Positions 24,815 to 33,967 are shown, numbered from the stretch's first letter. The stretch: DNA of 35,032 nucleotides from Carnobacterium sp. (GCA_020431645.1 JAGQHW010000009.1:1-35032); one strand, 5' to 3'. Made by a program: numbers and translations. The notes: generated by a model from the letters alone, not told the origin.

Positions 24815-25897
24815 TTAATTTTTAACAATTAATCCCATTTTTTCCAATGTTCTGCCAGTCTCAAAATAATTCTCATTGTTGTAAGCAGAAGCAATATGGA
24901 TACAAGATTCTACAATTGGAACTTTTATTCCTTTGGCTTTTGCAAGTTCATAACAAGGTACGAGTAAATAGGGTACATCTTCTGTGATGTATCTATTCTT
25001 AGATGTAGCGGGAGCACTATCGATTTTGACATGGGTAGTAGAGGCACGGTTAAACTCATATACGGTATCGTAATCGCTATCGTATAAAGCATTCATGGCA
25101 TCCAGTTCTGTACGCAAATCATAACCCCAAGCAACACCGACAGATAAGCGCTCTTGATCCATTTTTGCTGCGGCGTTTGCAGTTGCAGTACTACAACAGT
25201 CGCGGTAATAATTAAATTTGCCTTCAAAGTTTTCTAAGATACCCATATTTAATGTGGTTAATAGTGGGTGTCCACCAAAATTAATATTTTCTAAACCTGC
25301 TTGAATGGAATCATCTAAAAATTCTAAAGGAATAGGGAAAACTTCTTGAATTTTTTTTTGTAATTCAGGCGTATCTAATTCTTGCGGCATAATACTCATG
25401 GGTAAGAAGGTTTTGATACCCATAATAGATATCACACCAGGTGAAACAATTCTACAAGCCCAAGGAATACTGATAGCGTCTATAAAAGCGATGTCTAACT
25501 CTTTTTTGCCGGCATCATTTTTCATTTTTTGTAAAACCATACCCCCATAGTTTCCAGGCATAATAACCAATTTATGATCGTTCGTTAAATAAGGAAGCAT
25601 TTCATTAAACAGAATTTCTTGTGCAAAAGAAGGGCAGATCATAATGAGCATGGTAGAAAAGGCTAAGGCTTCTTTGATATTTGTAGTCGCTTTTTCAATC
25701 TTTTCAGTACCAGCAAACATCATGCTTTCACCATGGTGTTCGGCTAGTGCAGTAATACCGCCATCAGCGTTGATTGCATCAATTTGGGTAGAAAAATCAG
25801 GATTATCATAGATACAAACAGAATGACCTTCTTTTGCAAAATGATATGCAGCCGTCATTCCACCATTACCAGCACCAATTACCGTAATATTTTTCAT
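24815..25897 (-). CDS. Octopine/nopaline dehydrogenase family enzyme
   Basis: This NAD(P)-dependent enzyme has 360 residues. The N-terminal Rossmann motif is GAGNGG (8-13), with the acidic residue ending strand 2 in IYDNPD. The C-terminal helical domain has the family's catalytic histidine motif at GGHP (His210), in NINFGGHPLLTTLN. Family members reversibly condense an amino acid with a keto acid to form an opine, or oxidise opines back. It lies 54 bases behind a YfcC-type carrier in the same transcription unit, pointing to uptake and oxidation of an amino-acid-derived compound. GGAGG precedes the ATG. The substrate is unknown. The family also contains ketopantoate-like and methylornithine-like variants, so the opine assignment is at family level only. 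Confidence 0.82.
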   Translation of the reverse strand: MKNITVIGAGNGGMTAAYHFAKEGHSVCIYDNPDFSTQIDAINADGGITALAEHHGESMMFAGTEKIEKATTNIKEALAFSTMLIMICPSFAQEILFNEMLPYLTNDHKLVIMPGNYGGMVLQKMKNDAGKKELDIAFIDAISIPWACRIVSPGVISIMGIKTFLPMSIMPQELDTPELQKKIQEVFPIPLEFLDDSIQAGLENINFGGHPLLTTLNMGILENFEGKFNYYRDCCSTATANAAAKMDQERLSVGVAWGYDLRTELDAMNALYDSDYDTVYEFNRASTTHVKIDSAPATSKNRYITEDVPYLLVPCYELAKAKGIKVPIVESCIHIASAYNNENYFETGRTLEKMGLIVKN

Positions 25898-25951
25898 GTT
25901 TAAATACCTCCATTTAATTTTTATTTTTCCTATTAAAAATGAATCATTCTT

Positions 25952-27394
25952 TTACAGAATAAAAAGAGACAAAATCAAAACAGCGAGATTGGTTATAAGG
26001 ATAGCAAGGACAGGCATTCTCATAAATCGGATCCAAGTTGAATACTCAATTTTATTCATTTCTAAACCACCCATTAATATTCCAGAAGTTGGGCTTACAA
26101 GATTAATCACGCCGTGGGTAGAAGCAAAAATCATAATCATGATTTCTGGGGCAATCCCCATTTCATAAGCGAGGCCACCCATGATTGGCATAGTGACATA
26201 AGCAAGTCCTGAAGAAGATGGAATTAAGAAAGCTAAGAAGAAGTAGACAATAAAACTACCAACAACGAATAAGACAGGTGATAAACCGCCTAACAGATTT
26301 GTTGCACGATCTAAGATAAGCAAATCTAAATGTGTAGAAGCCATTAAAACCGAAGTGCCTCTTGCTACTACAATAATTAAAACAACTGACAACATATCAC
26401 TTGCTCCAGCAATAAATGCAGAAATAGTTTCTTTTTCCTTCAATCTGTAGACAAAAGCGATGATAAGACCCATAATTAAAAACAACATAGATAGGTCTCC
26501 AAAATACCATTCGCCAAAACTATTGCCAGTCAAAAAAGCAGTCCAGTTATTAAAAAACATAATGCCAAAGTTTTGCCAAGGGATTAAAGAGATAATCATG
26601 ATTAAGAAGGATAGTCCAAATAAAATTAAAACGATTTTATGTTTTCTTGTAAACGAAAAATCTTTTGAGGTTTCTTTTCTAAATTCTCTATTCATATTTT
26701 CTTGTTCTTGTAAGGAAAGAATTGTAGAACCTTTGTCAGCTTTTACTTTTTTAGCATAGCTCATGACAAAGTATAAAAAAGGCAATAACGTTACAATCCA
26801 TAAAGCTATTCCAATTCCAATAACGAGTCCAGCATTTGTATCAATATTAATAGCCTTCAAAGCATCCATAGCTACCCCTGTTGCAAATGGATTGACCGTT
26901 GAGCCTAAGACACCAGCACCAGAACCCAATAAAACAGTTCCAACAGATACGATGGTATCAAAACCAGCTGCAACCATGACAGAAGTCAATAAAGCATAAA
27001 AAGGCAACGTTTCTTCGGCCATGCCAAAAGTCGAGCCACCGATTGAAAATAAGATCATTAAAATCGGAATAATAATAAGTTCATTCCCTTTTAATTTTTT
27101 TACAACGGACTGAATACCAGCTTCTAGAGCACCGGTCTTGTTGACAATACTCAAATAGCCACCAAGCATTAAAATAAAAATACAAATTTCAATGGCATCT
27201 TTAAAACCATTAAAAGGAGCCATAACAATTGTTGAAATGCTTGCAGGTATAACTTTTGCAACTGCATCTGGCGTAGTTAATAGAGTGGGATCAAAGGGTT
27301 GACCAGCTAAAGCAACAGAGACTAGAGCTAAGGCAATAAGAATAATAAACAAAATACTAAATGATGAAAGTGATAGTCGTTTCTTTTTTTCCAT
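25952..27394 (-). CDS. YfcC-family (UIT/DcuC-like) amino acid or dicarboxylate carrier
   Basis: This integral membrane protein of 480 residues has about 12 hydrophobic segments. Features are SIGGSTFGMAEETLPFYAL near 119-137, GSGAGVLGSTVNPFATG near 157-173 and the late FLIPSSSGLAYVTMPIMGGL and THGVINLVSPTSGILMGG motifs, matching YfcC/ArcD-related carriers with two repeated hairpin-reentrant regions. It is the first gene of the operon with the opine dehydrogenase-like enzyme. AAGGGAG serves as RBS. A cre-like sequence lies 30 bases upstream, and a two-component system is divergent. Expression is therefore probably carbon-catabolite repressed and induced by the histidine kinase. Confidence 0.88.
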   Translation of the reverse strand: MEKKKRLSLSSFSILFIILIALALVSVALAGQPFDPTLLTTPDAVAKVIPASISTIVMAPFNGFKDAIEICIFILMLGGYLSIVNKTGALEAGIQSVVKKLKGNELIIIPILMILFSIGGSTFGMAEETLPFYALLTSVMVAAGFDTIVSVGTVLLGSGAGVLGSTVNPFATGVAMDALKAINIDTNAGLVIGIGIALWIVTLLPFLYFVMSYAKKVKADKGSTILSLQEQENMNREFRKETSKDFSFTRKHKIVLILFGLSFLIMIISLIPWQNFGIMFFNNWTAFLTGNSFGEWYFGDLSMLFLIMGLIIAFVYRLKEKETISAFIAGASDMLSVVLIIVVARGTSVLMASTHLDLLILDRATNLLGGLSPVLFVVGSFIVYFFLAFLIPSSSGLAYVTMPIMGGLAYEMGIAPEIMIMIFASTHGVINLVSPTSGILMGGLEMNKIEYSTWIRFMRMPVLAILITNLAVLILSLFIL

Positions 27395-27423
27395 GAGACA
27401 TCTCCCTTATCTTAAAAAAAGTT

Positions 27424-27437
27424 TGTTTGCGCTTACA
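27424..27437 (-). promoter_or_regulatory. Candidate cre site (CcpA) upstream of the carrier gene
   Basis: On the minus strand the sequence reads TGTAAGCGCAAACA, which matches the relaxed cre consensus WTGNAANCGNWNNCW at every fixed position when the flanking T is included. It lies between the expected -10 (around 27441-27446) and the start codon at 27394, a position where CcpA would block transcription. Confidence 0.65.
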
Positions 27438-27493
27438 ACTATAATATAAGACAGTTTTGTATGGCAAAAATGAAAAAAATCTACACTAATTAG

Positions 27494-27513
27494 TACAATT
27501 GTGTTGAATTGTA
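27494..27513. promoter_or_regulatory. Inverted repeat before the response regulator gene
   Basis: TACAATT and AATTGTA flank a six-base spacer as a perfect inverted repeat. It overlaps a TACAAT -10-like hexamer and ends just before the GGAGGAGG ribosome binding site. It may be an operator for the response regulator or another factor. Chance cannot be excluded in AT-rich DNA. Confidence 0.45.
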
Positions 27514-27529
27514 TGGAGGAGGAAAAAAG

Positions 27530-28177
27530 GTGCATATTTTACTAGTAGAAGATGATAAAGAAATAACAAACTTATTGTATTTTTATCTTACCCGTCACGG
27601 ATGGAAAGTGACAAGTTGTGAAACCTATCAAGAAGCAATTGAACAAATAAATTCGACAATATCTATTTGCGTACTCGACTTAATGCTTCCAGATGGAGAT
27701 GGGTTAGATTTATTAGTAGATATTAAAAGGCAATATCCTGACATGCCCAGTATTATAATCTCTGCTAAAACATCTAGTTTGGATAGAGTAAAAGGTTTTG
27801 AAATTGGAACGGATGACTATGTTACAAAGCCATTCTTACCAGAAGAATTAATTTATCGTATTTCTAAATTAACTCATTCAAGGATGAATCATTCTCTTTT
27901 TAAAATTCAAGATTATACAGTGAATGAGCAACAAAGAGCAATTTACGATGGCAACCATAAATTAAATCTTAGTACAAAAGAATTAGATACCCTACTTTAT
28001 CTCATCCACAATAAGGGTGTTGCTTTATCCCGAGAACAAATTATTGCTGCTGTTTGGGAAGATGACAGTTTTGTTAATGATAGGATTATTGACAATCAGA
28101 TAAAAAATTTGCGAAAAAAAATGCCACGACTTGTTATCGATACACTTTACGGGTACGGCTATCGGATGAACGGATGA
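27530..28177 (+). CDS. OmpR/PhoB-family response regulator
   Basis: This 215-residue protein has a receiver domain (1-115) with the acidic pair Asp8/Asp9, phospho-acceptor Asp50 in VLDLMLPDGDG and Lys100 in VTKPF. A winged-helix DNA-binding domain follows (about 125-215, with LSTKELDTLLYL, REQIIAAVW and DTLYGYGYRM). The start is GTG at 27530 behind GGAGGAGG. The upstream TTG at 27509 lies before the RBS and is rejected. The stop overlaps the kinase start by four bases (ATGA). Divergent orientation to the carrier/opine gene pair indicates that this is its target. Confidence 0.93.
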   Translation: MHILLVEDDKEITNLLYFYLTRHGWKVTSCETYQEAIEQINSTISICVLDLMLPDGDGLDLLVDIKRQYPDMPSIIISAKTSSLDRVKGFEIGTDDYVTKPFLPEELIYRISKLTHSRMNHSLFKIQDYTVNEQQRAIYDGNHKLNLSTKELDTLLYLIHNKGVALSREQIIAAVWEDDSFVNDRIIDNQIKNLRKKMPRLVIDTLYGYGYRMNG

Positions 28178-29493
28178 GAAAAGTATCGTGGTTGACAAAT
28201 CGGTCGATAAAAATACTTTTGCCGCTTTTTATTTTAGTGTTTATTATTGGATTAGGCATTCTTTATGGATGGTCTTATTATTATTTTGGTACAATTTTTG
28301 AAGATCGAGTCATTAACGAATATACGTACCAGAAAAAACAAGATAGAGGTGTAAATAATGAATGGATTGTTGGCGTTACAACAGATAATATCGATGTAGT
28401 AGAAGCCATTCATGGAGAAGAAGTTAAAAAAATAATTGAAGACTTGAAAAAAAATCAGAATCAAAATAAACAAATTTATAGAGAAACAATTAACGATAAA
28501 CAATTGCTGGTAATGATTGAATTAGATACTAAAAATGGAGAGCAGATATATGAGTACTCTATTATTCGAGATCTCTATATGGAAATTTTACCAAAGATAG
28601 GTGGGTTCTTTTTTATATTTTTAGTGATTTTATTCTTATCAGCTTTTATTTTGTTCAAACGGTTGAGTGATCAATTATATAAAAATATTTCAATTGTTAA
28701 AGATCAAGCTGAAATAATATCAACGGATAAAGCATCTGCAGATGAAATTACAATTGAAACAAAAGATAGTGACATCCAATCATTGGTTTCTTCATTTAAT
28801 ATTATGAAAAAACGTTTAATTGAAAAAGACGAGAGAGATCAAGCGATGATTGGTTTTATTTCACATGAATTGAAGACACCTACAATGGTCATTAAAGGGT
28901 ACACTAATGCTGCAATAGACGGATTGTATCCTAAAGGTTCTCTACAGGACTCTTTGGTTGTCATTAATGAGCAAGTAAGTAGAATTGAAGATAAAACTTC
29001 AGAACTGTTGCGTTTTTCTGAATATGTTTTAGAAAAAAACAAAGAAAAAAAAGTCGAATTAGTTAATTTGACAGCAATCATTAAAAGAACTATTGATATG
29101 TTTAGACCGTTAAATAAAAAAAATGTTCAATTTGAGCAAATAAAACCTGTTTACTATCATGGCTATCCTAATTTGTTAACTATTTTATTTGAAAATTTAA
29201 TTCAAAATCAGCTTAATTATTCTGATGATTTTATAGCGATTGAATTAGTAGAAAAAAAAGACAGCATTTGTATTTTATTTAAAAATGATGGGCAAATTGT
29301 TTCATTGATAGATTATCCTGACATTTTCGAACCTTTTTCAACAAGAAATCCTGACGGAAGTGGATTAGGTCTAGAAATTGCACAAGAAATAGTAAAATCA
29401 CATGGTGGAACTCTTTTGTTAATTAGTACCAAAAAAAAGACTATTTTTGAAATAATTTTTAAGAAGGGTGAAACAGATAAAAGTAAGGTATAA
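28174..29493 (+). CDS. Sensor histidine kinase, membrane-bound
   Basis: This 439-residue kinase has two membrane segments (about 14-36 and 143-161) that enclose a small extracellular sensor domain of ~105 residues rich in Asn, Lys and Glu. A HAMP-like linker follows. The dimerisation domain has the phospho-acceptor His231 in FISHELKTP. The ATPase domain has ENLIQNQLNYSDD (N box) and GSGLGLEIAQEIVKSHGG (G2 box). It overlaps the response regulator by four bases. The sensor domain matches nothing I can name. By context it may sense the compound imported by the divergent carrier. Confidence 0.92.
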   Translation: MRKVSWLTNRSIKILLPLFILVFIIGLGILYGWSYYYFGTIFEDRVINEYTYQKKQDRGVNNEWIVGVTTDNIDVVEAIHGEEVKKIIEDLKKNQNQNKQIYRETINDKQLLVMIELDTKNGEQIYEYSIIRDLYMEILPKIGGFFFIFLVILFLSAFILFKRLSDQLYKNISIVKDQAEIISTDKASADEITIETKDSDIQSLVSSFNIMKKRLIEKDERDQAMIGFISHELKTPTMVIKGYTNAAIDGLYPKGSLQDSLVVINEQVSRIEDKTSELLRFSEYVLEKNKEKKVELVNLTAIIKRTIDMFRPLNKKNVQFEQIKPVYYHGYPNLLTILFENLIQNQLNYSDDFIAIELVEKKDSICILFKNDGQIVSLIDYPDIFEPFSTRNPDGSGLGLEIAQEIVKSHGGTLLLISTKKKTIFEIIFKKGETDKSKV

Positions 29494-29660
29494 CGACTAC
29501 GAATAGAAAAATAAAGGTTTGTGCTGATAAATCTGAACAGTTTATGTTTCTGAAAATAGCTGGAAATAAAATTTATTCTGGTAATAAAGAAATTCAATAA
29601 AAATAGTAGTATGATAGAAGAAGACAAGATAAATTTAGTAAGTCAGGAAGTGTTGAAAAA

Positions 29661-30701
29661 ATGAAGCCAACGATAACGTATGAAGAAATAGTAGCTGTTA
29701 AAAAAAATAAAACAATTGGCTTTGTGGATGTTCGTAGTCCTAAAGAACACCGTTTTTCTACCATTCCAGGAGCAGTGAACATTCCTGTTTTAGATGATGA
29801 AACGCGTGCAACGGTAGGAACTTTGTATGTCAATGGAAAAGTAGAAGAAGCCAAGCAATACGGTGTAGATTGGGCAGCGAGTCAACTACCTAGTATGTAT
29901 ACTCACTACCAAAAACTATTAGACCAGTATGATGAATTGGTTATTTTTTGTAGCCGAGGTGGCATGCGTTCTAATTCTATTTTTTCATTATTAAAAGCAA
30001 TGGGATTACCAGTAAGTAGATTAAATGGTGGGTATAAAGCTTACCGTCATTATATTAATGAGCATCTAGATACTGAACTAACAAAGGCAGCATTTGTGAC
30101 TCTTTACGGCCTTTCAGGTAGTGGGAAAACAGAAATTTTGAAAGAACTCTCGAGAAAAGGAGCCAATATTTTAGATTTAGAAGGTTGTGCTAATCACAGA
30201 GGGTCTATGTTAGGCAGTATCGGGCTATCTGAACCTCATTCACAAAAGGCATTTGAGAGTTTACTTTTTGAAGCTAGTCAAGGGTGGAAAGAGGGAGAGG
30301 TAGTTTTTACTGAAGGAGAAAGCAAACGGATTGGAAATGTTGTGATTCCTTCAAGTCTATTTTCTGCAATTAAAGAAGGTAAAAAATTCTATATTGATGC
30401 GCCTTTAGAATTACGAGTTGCCCAGATTCATCGTGACTATGTAAAAGAAGACAATCAAAAAGAATTATCTGATTCCTTAGGTGCTTTAAAAGCCTTTATT
30501 AATGAGGAGCGAGTTCATTTATTTCAAGAGCAAATCATGAGTGGCGATGTAGACTTAGTCATAGAAAGCTTATTGGTGTCTTATTATGATCCGCGTTACA
30601 ATCACCATAAATCACAACGAGATTTAACACTGGTTAGTCTAGACGCTGTAGAGACAGCGGATAGAATACTAGAATGGCAAAAAGAAAGCGAGCAAAAATA
30701 A
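29661..30701 (+). CDS. mnmH: tRNA 2-selenouridine synthase
   Basis: MnmH (SelU/YbbB) replaces the sulfur of 2-thiouridine at the wobble position of tRNA-Lys, -Glu and -Gln with selenium from selenophosphate. It has 346 residues. The N-terminal rhodanese domain has Cys97 in FCSRGGMRS, and the C-terminal P-loop domain has GLSGSGKT (150-157) and then DLEGCANHRGS. It is directly followed by selD, the source of selenophosphate: the ATG comes one base after the stop. A weak RBS (AGGAAGTG) precedes the start. It is the first gene of a five-gene selenium operon. Confidence 0.95.
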   Translation: MKPTITYEEIVAVKKNKTIGFVDVRSPKEHRFSTIPGAVNIPVLDDETRATVGTLYVNGKVEEAKQYGVDWAASQLPSMYTHYQKLLDQYDELVIFCSRGGMRSNSIFSLLKAMGLPVSRLNGGYKAYRHYINEHLDTELTKAAFVTLYGLSGSGKTEILKELSRKGANILDLEGCANHRGSMLGSIGLSEPHSQKAFESLLFEASQGWKEGEVVFTEGESKRIGNVVIPSSLFSAIKEGKKFYIDAPLELRVAQIHRDYVKEDNQKELSDSLGALKAFINEERVHLFQEQIMSGDVDLVIESLLVSYYDPRYNHHKSQRDLTLVSLDAVETADRILEWQKESEQK

Positions 30702-31733
30702 ATGATGGAAAATCAATGGTTAGATGGATTATTTATCTGCGGTGGCTGTAATGCAAAAATCGGTCCTGGAGATTTAAGTAGTATCTTAGAAACATTACCC
30801 AAACAAGAGGATAAGCATTTATTAGTCGGATTTGACTCTGCAGATGATGCAGCAGTCTATCAACTGACCGAAGAACTAGCGATGATTCAAACGATGGATT
30901 TTTTCCCTGCAATGGTTAGTGATCCTCGATTATTTGGTCAGATTGCAGCAGCAAACGCAATGAGTGATGTTTTTGCAATGGGTGGAGAAGTGCTAACAGC
31001 GATGAATATGGTTTGTTGGCCAGAAGAAAAATCTTTAACCATCTTAGCTGAAATACTAGCTGGTGGACAAGAGAAAGTAAAAGAAGCAGGTGGTATTTTG
31101 GTTGGTGGTCATTCTATTCATGATTCTCTACCAAAATATGGTTTATCTGTATCAGGAAAGGTCCACCCTGATAACATTTACAGAAACGATACATGTGAAC
31201 TAGGCGATAGCTTAATTCTTACTAAACCATTAGGAACAGGGATTGTGACAACCGCTTATAGTGCCGGTGAAATGGGTGAAGAAGAATTTCAAGCAGCAGC
31301 TGCTTCGATGACGTTATTGAATGTGTATGCGTCAACGATTTTGAAGAAATATACGGTACACAGTTGTACGGATGTAACAGGTTTTGGTTTATTGGGGCAT
31401 TTGAATGAAATGTTAACAGATCAATTTAGTTGTGTACTAGAAAGCTCAGCGACACCTATTTTAAAAGGAGCTTATAAAGGGGCTCAGGAATTTTTGATAA
31501 CAGCTGGTGGACAAAGAAATCGGAATGCACTAAGTTCCGATGTGAAATTTGAGTTTGATGATTACGCTCTAGAGGAACTATTTTTTGATCCCCAAACCTC
31601 AGGTGGCTTATTGGTTAGCGTACCAACAGCTCAAGCCAATGATTTGCTACTTGAATTACAGGCAAAAGGCTTAACTAGTGGGATAATCGGTGTTGTTACA
31701 GAGCGCTCTGATTATAAAATGACTATCTATTAA
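30702..31733 (+). CDS. selD: Selenophosphate synthase (selenide, water dikinase)
   Basis: SelD makes selenophosphate from selenide and ATP. It has 343 residues. The active-site loop reads CGGCNAKIGPGD, with the catalytic CxxK pair at Cys16 and Lys19, so this is the cysteine form and not the selenocysteine form. The metal/ATP motifs GFDSADDAAVY and QTMDFFPAMVSDP and the later GGHSIHD, DVTGFGLLGH and DPQTSGGL segments are all present. Two ATGs occur at the start, and translation is probably coupled to mnmH. Together with MnmH it is sufficient for tRNA selenation. Confidence 0.96.
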   Translation: MMENQWLDGLFICGGCNAKIGPGDLSSILETLPKQEDKHLLVGFDSADDAAVYQLTEELAMIQTMDFFPAMVSDPRLFGQIAAANAMSDVFAMGGEVLTAMNMVCWPEEKSLTILAEILAGGQEKVKEAGGILVGGHSIHDSLPKYGLSVSGKVHPDNIYRNDTCELGDSLILTKPLGTGIVTTAYSAGEMGEEEFQAAAASMTLLNVYASTILKKYTVHSCTDVTGFGLLGHLNEMLTDQFSCVLESSATPILKGAYKGAQEFLITAGGQRNRNALSSDVKFEFDDYALEELFFDPQTSGGLLVSVPTAQANDLLLELQAKGLTSGIIGVVTERSDYKMTIY

Positions 31734-31768
31734 ACTAGATTAAAAAGATGAAAGAAGGGTGAAAAACG

Positions 31769-32392
31769 ATGCACGAAATAAATGCGTTAGAACAGGCTTG
31801 TCCGATGCCAGTAATCTTAACGAAAAGAGCGATGAAAGAATTTTTGAATGAAGACTTAATTGTTTTAGTAGACAATAAAATTGCTACGCAAAATCTAAAA
31901 AAAATGGCAGATCAATTAGGATTTAAAACAACGATAGAACAAACTAGTGCTTCTTCTTATAGTGTTCAATTAACAAAAGAACAAGGAGAAAAGAGTTTAA
32001 TTAACCAAGTTAGTAAACAACAACCGATTGTTTCGAAAAAAGAAACGGAACCAAAACAACAACCTTATATTGTGAGTATCCATTCTGAAATCATTGGTAC
32101 AGGTTCTAAAGACTTAGGTACAACGTTAATGAAAAGTTTCTTCTTTTCGTTATCTGAACAAGAAAAATTGCCTGATAAGATTCTTTTTTATAACGGTGGA
32201 GCCAAATTAACTGCTAAAGGTTCACCTATTTTACAAGATTTACAAGCCATGGCAAGTGATGGAGTAGAAATTTTGACTTGTGGTATTTGTGTTGAATTCT
32301 TTGAACTTGAAGACCAGCTTATGGTTGGTGAAGCAACAAATATGTACCGTATTGTCGAGTTGCAAAGCCAATATAAAACGGTATCTCCATGA
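31769..32392 (+). CDS. yedF: Selenium metabolism protein YedF
   Basis: This 207-residue protein has two parts. The first is a TusA-like domain with Cys11 in QACPMPVI (1-70). The second is a DsrE-like domain (about 100-195) with the Cys171/Cys174 pair in LTCGICVEFF. This architecture is the sulfurtransferase-like selenium metabolism protein YedF, found in genomes with selenium use. It is thought to carry or deliver reduced selenium to SelD, but this is not proven. AAGGGTGA serves as RBS. Its stop overlaps the DUF3343 gene by four bases. Confidence 0.93.
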   Translation: MHEINALEQACPMPVILTKRAMKEFLNEDLIVLVDNKIATQNLKKMADQLGFKTTIEQTSASSYSVQLTKEQGEKSLINQVSKQQPIVSKKETEPKQQPYIVSIHSEIIGTGSKDLGTTLMKSFFFSLSEQEKLPDKILFYNGGAKLTAKGSPILQDLQAMASDGVEILTCGICVEFFELEDQLMVGEATNMYRIVELQSQYKTVSP

Positions 32393-32664
32393 TTAATCGC
32401 AGACACTATGGGATTCTTGCTTTTGAGAGCTCATCAGCTGCCTCGCAAGCAGAAATCAAGATAACAGAAAAGAACTGGACTTGTCGCTTGATTCCGATTC
32501 CCGAACAACTTTCAGCCGGCTGTGGTTTGGTCTTGCAGCTTTCAATGGATGACGTAAAGGAAATCAAAGCGTTTATCACAAAAGAAGCGATTAGTTGTGA
32601 GGGGATTTATGAAGTGATAGTCTCAAAAGAACGTAAAAAAACTGTTTCACCTTGGAAACAATAA
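32389..32664 (+). CDS. DUF3343 putative selenium/sulfur carrier
   Basis: This 91-residue protein has the DUF3343 layout. The N-terminal YGILAFESSSAASQAE resembles a nucleotide- or thiol-binding turn. The key motif is LSAGCGLVLQL, with Cys45 as the likely carrier thiol. Proteins of this type accompany YedF and a class V desulfurase in selenium-related clusters. A role in passing selenium between desulfurase and YedF or SelD is inferred. Start and yedF stop overlap (ATGA), giving tight coupling. Confidence 0.88.
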   Translation: MINRRHYGILAFESSSAASQAEIKITEKNWTCRLIPIPEQLSAGCGLVLQLSMDDVKEIKAFITKEAISCEGIYEVIVSKERKKTVSPWKQ

Positions 32665-32680
32665 AGGATAGGAGGCAATA

Positions 32681-33847
32681 ATGGATTATTTTGATAACGG
32701 TGCAACAACACTAATCAAGCCGCCTCAAGTAGCAGATGCTGTATACCAGGCTATCCAAAGCCAAACAATCGGAAATCCGGCTCGTGGCAGTCATGCACCA
32801 GCGCTGCAAGCTTTACGTCAAGCCGAGCAAACACGAATAAAAATCGCCCAATTGTTTCATGCACAAGATGCTAGTCAAATAAGTTTTACCTCGAATGCGA
32901 CGATGGCTTTCAATTTGCTTTTAAAGAGTGTATTGAATCCAACAGATGCCGTTATTACAACAAAAAATGAACATAATTCTGTATTGCGACCACTTTATCA
33001 ACTAGAAAAAGAAGGTTTACAACTTGATTTTCTTGAATTAGATGAAAGAGGACAAGTACGATTAGATCAATTGGAACAGTTAACGAAAAAAAATACTAAA
33101 GCGATTGTTATCAATCACATGTCTAATGTTACAGGTCAAATAACGGATTTGAAAAAAGTTGGCGCCTATTGTCGAGAAAAGCACATTTTGCTCATTGTTG
33201 ATGCTGCGCAAAGTGCTGGTGTGGTACCAATTGACGTGGTTGAGATGCAGATTGATGGGTTGTGTTTTACTGGGCACAAAAGCCTTTATGGGCCTCAAGG
33301 AACGGGCGGAATCGTTTTAAATCAACCTAACTTTAATTTGAAAACAGTATTTAGTGGAGGAAGTGGCAGCCATTCCTATGACAAAGAAATGCCACAACAG
33401 ATGCCAGGTCTCTTCGAACCAGGAACGTTAAACGTACATGGTTTAGCAGGTTTAGAAGCAGGCTTAGATTATGTTGCAGAACGATCGGTAGAATCGATTC
33501 AAAAACAATTACAAGAACTGACACTTTTTTTTCTTGAAGAAGTTTCTATCATTCCAGAGATAACAATCTATGGGTGTAATCTAAAAAGCTTAAAAGAAAA
33601 TCCAGAGCAACATGGCGCAGTTATTAGTTTGAATTTAGCGGGTTGGAGTTCAGGGGATCTAGCAGATGTCTTGTACGAAGAATATGATATTTGCGTTCGC
33701 TCAGGCGCTCATTGTGCCCCGCTCGTTCACGAGCATTATCACACAATCGAAAGTGGAATGGTTCGCTTTAGTTTTTCTAGCTTCAATACAAAAGCAGAAA
33801 TAAATAGAGCTATTGAAGCTTTAACAGAGCTGGCTTTAGAAAAATAG
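32681..33847 (+). CDS. Cysteine desulfurase family protein, EF2568 type
   Basis: This PLP class V aminotransferase-fold enzyme has 388 residues. Lys200 in TGHKSLYGPQG is the Schiff-base lysine, His98 in KNEHNS stacks on the cofactor, and Cys345 in RSGAHCAPL is the persulfide/perselenide cysteine. The family member named after Enterococcus faecalis EF2568 lies in a selenium cluster. It probably frees sulfur or selenium from cysteine or selenocysteine for SelD. AGGAGG sets the start. It is the last gene of the operon, and its stop lies inside the stem of a strong terminator. Confidence 0.92.
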   Translation: MDYFDNGATTLIKPPQVADAVYQAIQSQTIGNPARGSHAPALQALRQAEQTRIKIAQLFHAQDASQISFTSNATMAFNLLLKSVLNPTDAVITTKNEHNSVLRPLYQLEKEGLQLDFLELDERGQVRLDQLEQLTKKNTKAIVINHMSNVTGQITDLKKVGAYCREKHILLIVDAAQSAGVVPIDVVEMQIDGLCFTGHKSLYGPQGTGGIVLNQPNFNLKTVFSGGSGSHSYDKEMPQQMPGLFEPGTLNVHGLAGLEAGLDYVAERSVESIQKQLQELTLFFLEEVSIIPEITIYGCNLKSLKENPEQHGAVISLNLAGWSSGDLADVLYEEYDICVRSGAHCAPLVHEHYHTIESGMVRFSFSSFNTKAEINRAIEALTELALEK

Positions 33848-33888
33848 AGAAAAGATGGCAAACAAACCATCTTTTCTCTATTTTTTTG
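33841..33888 (+). terminator. Terminator of the selenium operon
   Basis: AAATAGAGAAAAGATGG pairs with CCATCTTTTCTCTATTT across an eight-base loop and is followed by Ts. The left arm includes the desulfurase stop codon. Confidence 0.95.
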
Positions 33889-33967
33889 CTGAAGAAAAAA
33901 ATTTGGAAGATTAGCTGATAGTACTTAACAATTAACTAACATTTGTCATATAATTTCTTAATATTTA

